Below, piece by piece: positions 13,401 to 25,400 of a stretch of DNA of 64,000 bases. How positions within the stretch are numbered: position 1 is the stretch's first letter; each line of letters opens with the position of its first letter. Source of the stretch: Bugula neritina (Eukaryota > Bryozoa > Gymnolaemata > Cheilostomatida > Bugulidae); contig OZ037770.1 of assembly GCA_964035545.1 (NCBI GenBank), forward strand, positions 14,856,642-14,920,641, given 5' to 3'. A program made the translations under genes and the position numbers. The notes beneath the pieces were generated by a model that saw only the letters and a program-made list of their open reading frames with translations, had not been told where the DNA came from and did no database searches.

Positions 13401-16400
13401 CGTTGGCAGACGTGTAAAGTGCCCAGATGCTGTGAGTCTCTTCTGATTTGTTTATTTGTAGGATGTCATAAGGTCTTAAATTTGTCTCACATCATGAAAT
13501 CCTTGGAATGCTAGAGCTTAAACTTACACAAAGTTGATCAAAATATTTGATAGCATCTAAAGCTGAGACATTTTTTTAATATAATATAATAATACAATAT
13601 AATTTAATGTGCTATGATAATATAATATAATTTTTGATGGCAAGATTCCAAATATTTAATTAGTCGGTCTAAAATTTAGATTATAGCTTTGCAGCATATG
13701 TATACAGTCACAACTTTTCAAAGATGCATTAATATAGTTATTATAAAATTGTCATTAAACTGTGTAATTTTCTTTGGGTTGAAAACATGTGCTGTTGTAT
13801 TTGTTTAGATGGTAGAGTCACTGGGGTCGCACCCAAGGTCATTAGTGACGCTGGAAATGTACGTGTCACCATTAGAGGAAAAGGTAATATATATTATATT
13901 GATTATATTGATTATTATTACATCATTACATTAAAATATTATATATGTGTGTATGTGCGCGAGTGTGTGTTTATATAAATGAATATTTTGAAAAATTCTC
14001 CCAGGTTTTGCCGACAGTCAATTCAATTTTGGGGCGGAGAGTCACAAGGGAAACAAGGTGTGGTTTGTAGATGATATCCAACAGTACGAGTGTGAGATAT
14101 TCCCAGACGGTAGCAACGAAGAGATGATTCAGTGCTACACGCCGTAAGCTCCTCCTCCCCTTTCATTTTCTCATCTTGAATTCTGTTTATTTAATAATTT
14201 ATGACATAAATAAAATCCTGGACAAAATTGCTTTCAGTGCTGTTATCGTGAAACATTTTTTCTAGAAACTTGCGTTGTCTTCCAATAAGTTGGAAATGAG
14301 CAATACATTTTTTTGGCGATTGAATTTGAGCCTTTTACATCTTTTTAAACATTTCAAAGATGTTTTTAACTTGCAGTTGTTGACACTTTTCCTTCCTTTT
14401 ACTCTGTTGTACGTGAATGTAGTTACTAGTGGCACTCTTTATTTTTAGCAACACTATGGAGGCTGGAACATATTATGTTAAGGTCGCAGTAAATGGTGTG
14501 CCCACCCCTGATGATGGTCTCTGCAACAACAACCCTAAGTCTTGGTCATGCTCTCTCTACGTAAGTGTAGTATTACTCACTAACTTACTCTTCATGATGG
14601 TAGATTAGGTAATATAAACTCATTTTTCCTGAGTAACTTATCCCCCTGGTAAATTTCTAGCAGATGGTATTTAAATGATCTATGTCAGGTAAAACCATTT
14701 TAATGCAATATTTACAATTTGTATATCAAGTTCAAAAAAATGCATATTAAATTATAGTATTCATAACTGGGACATCTTAATAAATATTCTCAGTTTCAAG
14801 TTTAATAATTAAAGTTTTTAGCGTACAAAACCGGTTTCAATTTACATTAAGGTTTGTAGGTTGACAGGAAATGGGATATTATACACGTTTTTATGTATTA
14901 TGTATTAACCTTGTAGACTAATGTTCATTACCACCCGTACATCGAATCAGTGTTTCCAAGCGCTGCTCCTAAAGACAGCGTGATAACTGTTTATGGCAGG
15001 TTCTTCACAGATAAATACGGCTCCAATTTAGCTGAGGCCACCAACGGCAAAACAGAAGGCATTCTGAGGTTGGTACTTCATTACACGTTCCTCTTTATAT
15101 TTCTATTTTCAATCAGAATTTTGGTATGTTTTGGTCACAATTTGCGTCTAGCCTCAAGGTGTGAGCTGTAAACTTCTCTCAAATTGAGTAAAGACTTTGA
15201 GTTCGGTTTAGGATGAGTTTTAACGTGTTTTGATATTGCCCCTTTCTCCTTCCACTCCTTTGACACTCCTGGATTCAGTCCATGTTTCAACGTTTGTCAA
15301 CTAAAGAGAAATTGAGTGAAAGTAGCAGTTCACAGTTTGCTGTTAATTTTTAAACTCAAGCAAGCTTTTTATTTTGATAGTTGTGAATTGACACATTTCT
15401 TCTAATAAGTCCACTTTATTTTTATCCTTTTAAAGTTATGTAATATCTAGTCGCTAACAGTCAAGTTGAGTTGACCTAAATTTAGGCTTCCCTTTCTCTT
15501 ATTCATATGCAGTTTTGTATGTCAAGACCTTTGATTACACAACTATGATGTAAACTTTCAAAAGGCGTAGAACTGCATTTAGCTCTATTCTTCTAACAGT
15601 CTATACTCTATAATAATAGTAATAATAAAATGATAATAATATAAATGATAATTCTATATTGATATAAATTAATATTTTTTCAAAATTTAATGATGTATGT
15701 ATGATATAGCAAACTTTGCCATTTTTCTCAAGGTTATTGTCATAAGTAACAAGAGAATAGTGAAAATGAATTAGCTAAGTTTGACGCAATAAAACTTCTA
15801 GAATGTTCAAACCTTTTAACTTTATGAACAGTGATCTGAAATGTAGATTAATGTTTTCATTGCACCCAAAGGCAGTCAATGTTAACAAAAGAAAACAATG
15901 GCATAGAAACTTGATTATCAGATTGAGTTTACTTCACTGGTTTTCAGTATTAGAGAAACGTGTGCATGCACTTCATGCAAAGTACCTTTGAGTTGGAAGG
16001 ACATTTTTCTACCCTCAGACTTACTGCAGTGTCTACTTCCATCTTGTAATGTTTGAAAATATTCCTGCTTGGAATCTTCTACGTTTCCAGTTTAAGTTTT
16101 GAACTGTAAATTCTAACCTTTCAAACCAACTCGATAATTAGGCTGCTTGTTGCAGCAGCTAAGAATTGCATGCAATGAAAGTCAGCAATGATTACATTAT
16201 AGTTAGTATTAGTATACCTTCAGAGCTGACTAAGATATTATCTGCTAGCCATCAGAAATCCAAAAACCATTTCAAGACGTATTTGCACAAAATTGATTAC
16301 GAAAAAAAGTTGTTTTAACTTTCAACTCTCCTACAGTCTGTAGATGATGGCTAAGATATATATGAATATTTTAACACTGCATAAATGAAGTGTGTCGAGG

Positions 16401-19400
16401 ATTCTATAATTATTTAATTGTCACGGATTATTTCAGTTTTAATCTGTTGCAATGGAGCCTGTGACCGGTGATTACATAATTTAAAGTTTGTTTCATTTCA
16501 AATTGTTGTTTAAACTGTTCAAATTCTACAATTAGAAGGCGTACTTCTTTATTCCTGGTGTGACAGTTGCATGTTGCTGAAGGCCATTTGGTGCTGCCGT
16601 GTGGCTAATTGGAACTGTGCCGCTGACGCAGAGTACGACACTTACATAAGCACTGGCTATCCAGCTATAAACCATATTTTTTGTCCTATTCAGTTTCACC
16701 GAAAAGAAAAACATTGTGGAACAAAAGAGGCAATTGTACGGAAATTGGTTATTAGAACTGTTATGCATGACTGAGTATTAATACCTGTTAGAGAAACCAT
16801 AGTTATGTTTCATCCAGGGGTGTCAGGAATTTGAAAAGAGGTTTGCGTCACTACTTTTGCTCCCCCTGGTGATGGGAAAATAAATTTCTGTGTGACAGGT
16901 TGTATTGCCTAATGCTACCAAAACCCCCACCTTTAGGTCATTCACTTGGAGGCTATGGAATTATGGGAAATAAATGTATAGTGTGTAGAACATGCTAAAT
17001 TGCTGAGTGGTACAGAAAGAGTGCCTATAGTACAAACAGAAGCATTAGCTATTTTATTGAAAGCTTTTTACAGTTTTTTTATTTAAATACTATTTTTTGC
17101 TCATACATAGTGTTGAAGTTTGTACTGTAATGACAGTATTGCAATTTTTAGGGCTTACGTTCAAGGAAAACCCTGTGAGTTGAAAGATGGAGATGAATTG
17201 TGAGTATAAGGACAAGAAATAATTTGAATACTACCTAGAATAATACATATGAAAAATGAAATAGAAAATTAAATATTAAAATCAATTAATAATTAAATTA
17301 AATTATTATTGAATTATTAATTAAACAAAATTAAAATATTTTAGTGCAGTTAGTTAAAATGTTGGTAATATAAAATAGTAGTAATATGAAATAGAGTAAT
17401 AAAAAATAGTATTAATATAAAATTGAGTAATATCAAATATAAATAATATAAAATAGAGTAATATAAAGTATTAGTACTATAAAATGAAAGTAACACATTT
17501 ATACAGAAAGGTCTCAATGTATTATGTGGCTCGTAGTAACTATATTTAATTTTTTTCTAACTTTATTATAGAAGTTCTAAATTTATTTCAGTTTGAAAAC
17601 GTAATTTTCACAGTTCAGCATGTTATAGGCTTGTTAAAGCTAAAATTTGTTATAATATTTGCTATAGTTACCAATACTTGCTATAATATTTGCTATAGTA
17701 CATGCTATCATATATGTTATATAATATAATACATGCTATAACACATGCTATAACACATGCTATAACACATGCTATAACACATGCTATATTGTAACTTCAG
17801 TTACGGAATCAGTCTGTGGCATGAGTGGGCCAACACCGGCTACATCAGATGCAAAGTCTCGGCACTTCCTGTCCCGTCTAATGTCAAGGTCTCTGTCATT
17901 ATTGACGCACCTTACGGCAAGACGCTGCCTCTGCCAGGCTCCTACATTGTGTCAGCAACGGGAAAGCCCTTCATGTTCCAGACTTATGCTGGTGAGTCGC
18001 CATTTCCTGTTGTAAACTCACTTTAGTAAGTCGCCGTTTCCTGTTGTAAACTTACTTTAGTAAGTTGCCGTTTCCTGTTGTAAACTTGGTTTTGTAAATC
18101 ATCATTTCCTGTTGACCCATTGCAGAGGTCACCGGAATTTCACCAACAGAGGGCAGCACTGCTGGAGGCCAACTCCTCACTATCACAGGAACTGGCTTCG
18201 ATGACACGACGGCGCCGGACGTCAAGGTCGGAGATGACGAGTGCGAAGTCGTGTCAGTCACGGACACTGAGATTACGTGCCGAACCCCAGCTGAGCACAG
18301 CTCTGTGGATAACTCGTATGTTGGTAGGTGCAGGGCTTATACAGTAGCTTGTGGAGAGATATGATGTGTAGGGCTTATACAGTAGCTTGTGGAGATAAAT
18401 GATGTGTAGGGCCTATACAGTAGTGTATGGAGAGATATGATGTGCAGGGCTTATACAGTAGCTTGTGGAGAGATATGATGTGTAGGGCTTATACAGTAGT
18501 GTATGGAGGGATATGATGTGCAGGGTTTATACAGTAGTGTATGGAGAGATATGATGTGTAGGGCTTATACAGTAGCTTGTGGAGAGATATGACGGTGTCC
18601 AGTGTTTTATTTCTATCAAAAGTGAAGGAGAAACATAGTGAATGGCTGTCTGAGTTTTAAGGATGGTGGTAAATAGAAGGGATCTCAACTAAGTAATATA
18701 ATAATTAGAATTATTTCCTGTAGTGTCAAGAATTTAGTTCTCGAATCGAATAGAAGTTTTATTTTGCGAAAAAGCTTTGGTAAATAAATCTGTAAACCTG
18801 TTATAATTACATCAACCAACCTTGTGGTGAAATGTTTTATTTTGCTATTTTGAACATTTGATATTTATGTTGCGTTGTGGTTTAGGGGGTAGAGGTTTGA
18901 AGAACTTCCTGTTTACCGATGACAAGAAGAACTTTGATGACCTGGATGATTTGACAGCAAGAACTGATCATGTGAGTTCTTCTCGCATAAGGAGGATATG
19001 AAGTCATAGCAATGAAATTGTATATTGACACAATATATTACTATATTATATTACTACATTGTATTATTACGATATATTACTACAATATATTACTACATTG
19101 TATTACTACGATATATTACTGCAATATATATATTACTACAATGTATTACTACAATGTATTACTACAATATATTACCACAATATATTACTACAATATATTA
19201 CCACAATATATTACTACAATATATTACTGCAATATATTATTACAGTATATTATTACAATGTATTACTACAATATATTACTACAATGTACTATTGAAATGT
19301 ATCACCTGCTGCTGTAGATATTTTAGAATGTAATGCAGTTTTGTATATATCAGAATATGAATATAGTATATTATGACACAAGTATAGTAGAATATAAATA

Positions 19401-22400
19401 TGTTATACGTTATACTTAGGCTGACATGTTCTGGAGTGATGGAGCGTACTGGTGTGAGAATGCCACTCAAGACATACACGATAAGTGCTCAGTGCCACCG
19501 AGTAGTCACTACAACATCAGGACCATAGGCTATCTCACTCCCAAGATTACTGGAGACTACAGGTAACCCCCCTTCTGCTGAAGGAAGTTTATTTATGAAA
19601 CTTAGATTAAAATTATCTTAGTATCTTGAGCTTGAGTATCAAAGCAATTCTGTTGAGAAAGTTATTTCTTGTTTTATACACCCGATATAGTAGAAGTAAA
19701 ACGATGCAGAAGTATGGTTACTGTGTTGTGATTGGTGCATGCTGTGTCCAATACCAAGCGCTGTACATTATTCAGGCGGTTACACTTGACTTCCGTCTAA
19801 TAGCTTTTGCTGAAAACCTTTTTGTCTTTCATGTGCACGGTTACCTTGAATTTTTAACAAATTCTTTTGACATATCTTTGGCCAAATAAATGACTGACTT
19901 TGATTTCAAAGGTGTTTGTATATTTCAATATGGGTAATGGTATAAAGAGTTTTGTAGAAAACTTGAAGAATACTAAGCATCATGTATGCTATTGCCATTC
20001 TTTATGCGTCACCATACCTGTTCATCTGTTATCTTTCAGATTTTACATCAAGTGTGACGATGCGTCTAAGCTGTACCTTAGTACATCTGCTCTCGTGGCT
20101 GGCAAGGTAAGTCCCTCTCTTTTACTTACCTTTCTTTTCTGTATTTCGGTCACATCTACAGTTTATTTTTGTTGTTTTAGCTGTTGGCAAATGTGTGTTT
20201 TTTATATTGATTTGAATAGATTTTGTATGCTAGACGGGTGCCAGCCTAAATTGATGGTGACAGATTTGTAGTGCCTGAGTTTTTTGTCACAAGTTGTCGA
20301 CGTTTTTTTTCTACCCGCAAACAACATGGTTAGTTTATTGCTGAGTATGATATGCAGCCGGTGTGATGTTTCTTTAGACTGCAGTTGTCGAGTGTCCAAG
20401 TGTGACCAACACGTACATTGAGAGCCAGAATATCACATCTCTAGTGGCTGGGGAATCCTACTATATGGAGGTAAGATAACTCCTGTAATCAGACAAATAT
20501 TTGTAAGTAAGATAACTCCTGTTATCAGCTGAATATGTGGAGGTAAGATAACTCCTGTAATCAGCTGAATATATGGAGGTAAGATAACTCCTGTAATCAG
20601 CTGAATATATGGAGGTAAGATAACTCCTGTAATCAGCTAAATATATGCAAGTGAGACAACTCTTGTAATCAGCTGAATCGGCTTAGATAAAACTCATATT
20701 GACAAAAGCAATTGAACTTTGAATTTAGAAGTTTTTAAAGTTAAAGTGATGGTAGCGTGAGTTTAACTCGAGGGTGTGAATAATATGAAGGTGGGACAAC
20801 TTCCCATGCAATATGGAGGCTTGATTTCCTGCTAGTTTAAGTTTTGGCAAATTATGAGCGCCTTCTGCATTAATTTTGAATATTCATGCTAGTTGATTTG
20901 TCAAAGTTGAAGTTTTGCGGAGCTGTAATGATATTTCAGCTGTGATTGGAGGCTTTCAGTTTGAATATTGTGAGTTTATTAGCGATTTTTTACTCAGCAA
21001 TAATTTCTCCGTTGTAGTACTTGTCTGTGGAAGGTTCCGGATCAGCCAATACGTTTGTAGCAGCCAAGCTTATTGGTTTCACTAGTCAGACGACAGCGAT
21101 TGAAGGTAAACATGATTCTGTGTCTGTTTGAATGTATATTATGTTACATTGATTATAGGAGTTGTCTTTACAACGGGGTATGTGGTTATATACATGTTTA
21201 GAAACTGGCTGTTATTCCTGACAATATATTTTAAGTCAACTTGAATAGAGGAAGGTACAACCCTTTAATTTTATTGCTCTGCTTGTACTTATTTACTCAA
21301 TGTACTGGTAATTACTCTTTTATTTTACATTATTTTGTGCTTAAAAAACTCCAAGTATAGTTTTTTGTTTTTATGTACTTTTTTGCTTCAAAAGGCATTT
21401 AAAACTTTTAGTGACTTTGCAGAATATTTTGAATTCTTGTGAGCATTTGGTTGGTTGATGAATATGACTCTGTATTTGTCATATTGGAGAGTGTTTTTTG
21501 TCTGTACAGGTAAAATCCAGCCTGAGAATCACCAGGTTGTCATCTCAAGCACCGTGTCAAAGGAAGAGTTTAATGTCACCTTCAATAACATGGCTACTCA
21601 GACAGCAGTTGAGGGAGTTCAGGTTGTCTCCATGACCTACTCAGGAAGTGCTGAGGGCAGTTGGCAGATTGGCATGCTCGGCGTCTACTCTGGTGAGTCA
21701 GTCATTTGGTCAATCGGTAGTAGTGTGTGAGTGTGTGAGCGAGTGAGTGAGTTAGTGAGTGAGTGAGTGAGTGAGTCAGTGAGTCAGTGAGTCAGTGAGT
21801 CAGTGAGTCAGTGAGTCAGTGAGTGAGTGAGTGAGTGAGTGAGTGAGTGAGTAAGTGGGTGGGTGGGTGGGTGAGTGAGTGAGTGAGTGAGTGAGTGAGT
21901 GAGTGAGTGAGTGAGTGAGTGAGTGAGTGAGTGAGTGAGTGTGTGAGTGAGTGAGTGAGTGAGTGTGTGAGTGAGTGAGTGAGTGAGTGAGTGAGTGAGT
22001 GAGTGAGTGAGTGAGTGAGTGAGTGAGTGAGTGAGTGAGTGAGTGATGAGTGAGTGAGTGAGTGAAGAATACACTAAATAAAAAGCATTCCCCTGGTCAT
22101 TAAATGAGTAAGTTTATTAATGGCAATAAAATGAGTCTAGAAAGATCCACAGAGACTGACGAATTAAAGTTAACTGTAAACAGCTCTTTTTGGGTTTTCA
22201 CTTGTATTAGCTTTTTGGACTGCTATATTTGTGAGACAAATTTGATGAAAATGCATATATCAAGTGCCGTACCCTTAAAATTATTTCATTTTACTGAATT
22301 TTCTTCAACTGTATCCACTAATGTGATAAACTTTCCTTAACAGATCTACTTGATGCGGACACTGATGCATTGAAGATGAAAAAGGCAATAATGGATCTGG

Positions 22401-25400
22401 CATCCATGCCGTCGTCTGCCAAACTCAACGTGGAGACCGCTGATGTGACCAATGGGAGAACATACACAGTCACTTTTCAGGAAGGTAAAACCTTACGAAC
22501 TTTATAAGTACTAGATAACCTTCACATTTGTGAGCACCTAATAAACCAAATGCCAGAGTGTTAGTATTTGGATTAAATATTTCAGAATAAAGTATGAAAG
22601 TCATACTGCAATATATACAAAATTTCCACAACAATTATATTTGCCTGTGGCTAGCTAGACATGGTTTCCAATGAATTACAATACAAGGATTTACTCTCTC
22701 CTGTCAGAACACAGGAAGTGCCCTAACATCTGACGTCTGTATTTGTTGTTCAAAGGTGACTGGCCAACTCTGCAGACGAAACGAGATGGAGATTACACTG
22801 CGTCTGTCGCTGTGACAGCTAATGGAAAGAGTTCACTGAAGTCTTGGAGATTACAGTTGGACCACGGCGGTTCGGCTCTTCTGTCCGACTCCATCACCAG
22901 CTTACCTCCCACTGAGGAGCAGGTAGTAACTTATGAGTCACATGAAGCACGTGTGATGGTTGCTGTATATCTATGAACTAACGCTTATTAGTATCATCAG
23001 TCTATTATCTGATTAAGTTATAAAATTTGCAGATGCAAGAAGCGTTAGAAAGTTTGTTTCAAGCTCGTTGTCCACCATCTATTGGCGATGACGCTCCCGG
23101 TGGTGTTTACTATGAGGGTTATGAAGATGACAGTGAGTTGATAGTTATTTTATTTGTTTACTTGTGGTAGTAGTTAGTAGCAGTGGTAGTAGTACTAGCA
23201 GTAATAATACTAATACTAGCAGTGGTAGTAGTACTAGTAGTACTTCTGCTAGTACTACTAGCGCTAGTAGTACTAGTGCTAGTAGTAGTACTAGTATTAG
23301 TTCTCTTGTTTGGGAGGCAGGCATTTGCTTCCTTTAAACATTTCGTGCTGAATTAGAAATTACTTGGCTCATTGATCACATGAATTGGAAGAAACATACA
23401 AAACACAGCAAAAATTATGAATACAACCTCAGATTTTTAGCTATTTTACATCTAATCTATGCATCAGTTGTTTTCAAATGAATATTTCCTGTGGCAACGC
23501 GCTATGATGCAATTTCCTGTTTGTAGAATACAAGTCTGACTCTGAGCCGTTCTGCGGTAAACGGTTTGCTATGAATCCTGGGAAGATTTTTGATGAGAGT
23601 ATAGGAAAGAATTTGAAAGCTACACCCTACGTAAGTTGTGGGATCCCTATTTGGTAGTGATACGTAACCCATTATGTACAAAGTAAACATTAAATACCAA
23701 AACACTGTCGCCTATCAAAATTGGAATTAAAGTTATCCAAGTTTACAGCTGTTGGTTGTTTTTTATTTCTTTTAGATCTGGTTTTTAATTTTTTGCTGAT
23801 AATGATATCCTTATACGTAACTATTTTCACTGATTGGCCGGTATTATAAAAGTTTTTTCATATTTGTGTATTTTCTGCAGATGTGCTTTGCCCACCGAGG
23901 TAAACTGCATAATTATGTGAGAGTCAAAGTACAAATGCCCACTAGGTCTTCCAATTACTACCCAGGCTACGACTTCGGCCCTGGATCAGACACGTCAGTA
24001 TAATCTCTTTCAAAATTTATCAATCTGTTGTTTTATTGTTTTCTGTAGATAATTAAACGTTGATTTCATAGTATAGAACCCCGTTGATAATAATTACATA
24101 TTATACATCTAGAATTGACCTTGTAGATAGAAATATTCTTGATAGGTTTTTCAAAGTAGTAATTAAATCAATGTATTTGATGTTTTAGCATCTTATCGAA
24201 TGTTTGTTTTTACACATTTCCTGGTTACATACAGGATGTGGAATTATACGTGCATGAACGTGCTGGAGATGATTGAAGTCTACAACCCAGGCCAGAGTTT
24301 TTACAACATGCTACAATTTGAACTCTACCGACCTTCACACAAGGACGTTTATGTTGATGAGGTGGTACTCTGCAGCCAGCCTACCACCGAGAGAATTGAG
24401 TGTAAGATTCTCAGGCTACGGCTTACAGCTACTTGAATTTTTATCTTTCTAATAATATTATCGTTTTAAGAACAACAACTTAAGCCTTTCTTGAATTTTA
24501 GTCACTTTTTTATAACATATCTGATTTTTAATGCAGTCTGTGCAAATTATAGACTGTCATTGAATGATTTGGTCTGTATTTTTCATATCCACCACGTTTT
24601 TCCAGGAGTATGATTCATTCGCCTTCTTTGTAGTACTTCTCACTGACAGAATTATACGAGCAACTGTCCGAGACGAATCTGTAGAGGTGACTCACACTGA
24701 GGTTGATGCCACCACCCACAGGTTCGGTGTAGTCTTCACCCCACAAGACTGTGAAAACAAGTTCGCCCTCTTATCTTTCTCTGGCGCACCAGTTATGTCT
24801 TCATCTGGTACGAGAATCTCTAATGTTTACTTTATATGTTTACTTTATTTAACTAGCTATAAGTTTGTTTAGCGAATAATATTAATTTAAAAGGAAACTG
24901 CAAGTCCTTGCTAAAATTGCTGCCTATTTTAGATTTTAAAAAGTCATATAAAGCATGTAACAATTTGAAATTTGTAACAAGCAATTCTCTTTCTGTGATC
25001 TTGTGCATATTTCACGTAGCCCCTCAAGTTAGTGTGGAATTCATGTTGTCTTGTTGATAGCTTCTGCCAAGACCTTTGGCGACAATGGAGTAGAATGGAC
25101 GGCCGGATCTACGGTGGTTGTTGAGCGAAGTGTGAGGGCCTCTCCTCCCGTCACGGGCACCTGGAGACTCACCCATGACTCCGTGAGTACTTCTGGAAAG
25201 ATAACTCCTTTCTTTAAATGTAAATAATTCTTGCCAGTGAGTCATTTGGACTCTTGGCAAGTAGTAAACTTACTCGCTGTTATTTTAGTCGACTATTTTC
25301 TTGCTGCACGAAAATTTGTTAGAAAGTGTGATCAACTTTTTCAAATTGGTCAGAATATAGAAATTTTGCAGTTTTGGTCCAAGATTGAATTGGAGATATT

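Noticed and set aside
16532-16774. Opposite-strand open frames of 67 and 78 codons in intron 7
   Set aside because: They overlap each other on opposite strands, show no motif, and lie in unremarkable intron sequence.
17992-18594. Direct repeats of 34 to 40 bp that could suggest a CRISPR array
   Set aside because: The units are contiguous with no variable spacers, lie in spliced introns of an animal gene and begin at splice donors.
19626-20271. Forward open frames of 87 and 123 codons around exon 13
   Set aside because: The second one is exon 13 plus flanking intron; the first lies in intron 12 with no homology that I recognise.
21808-22074. Minus-strand open frame of threonine-histidine-serine-leucine repeats
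   Set aside because: It is the translation of the GTGA microsatellite, within an intron of the opposite-strand gene.
24605-24633. Exon 23 starting at 24606
   Set aside because: It would make TGA at the join with exon 22; the acceptor at 24633 keeps the frame.
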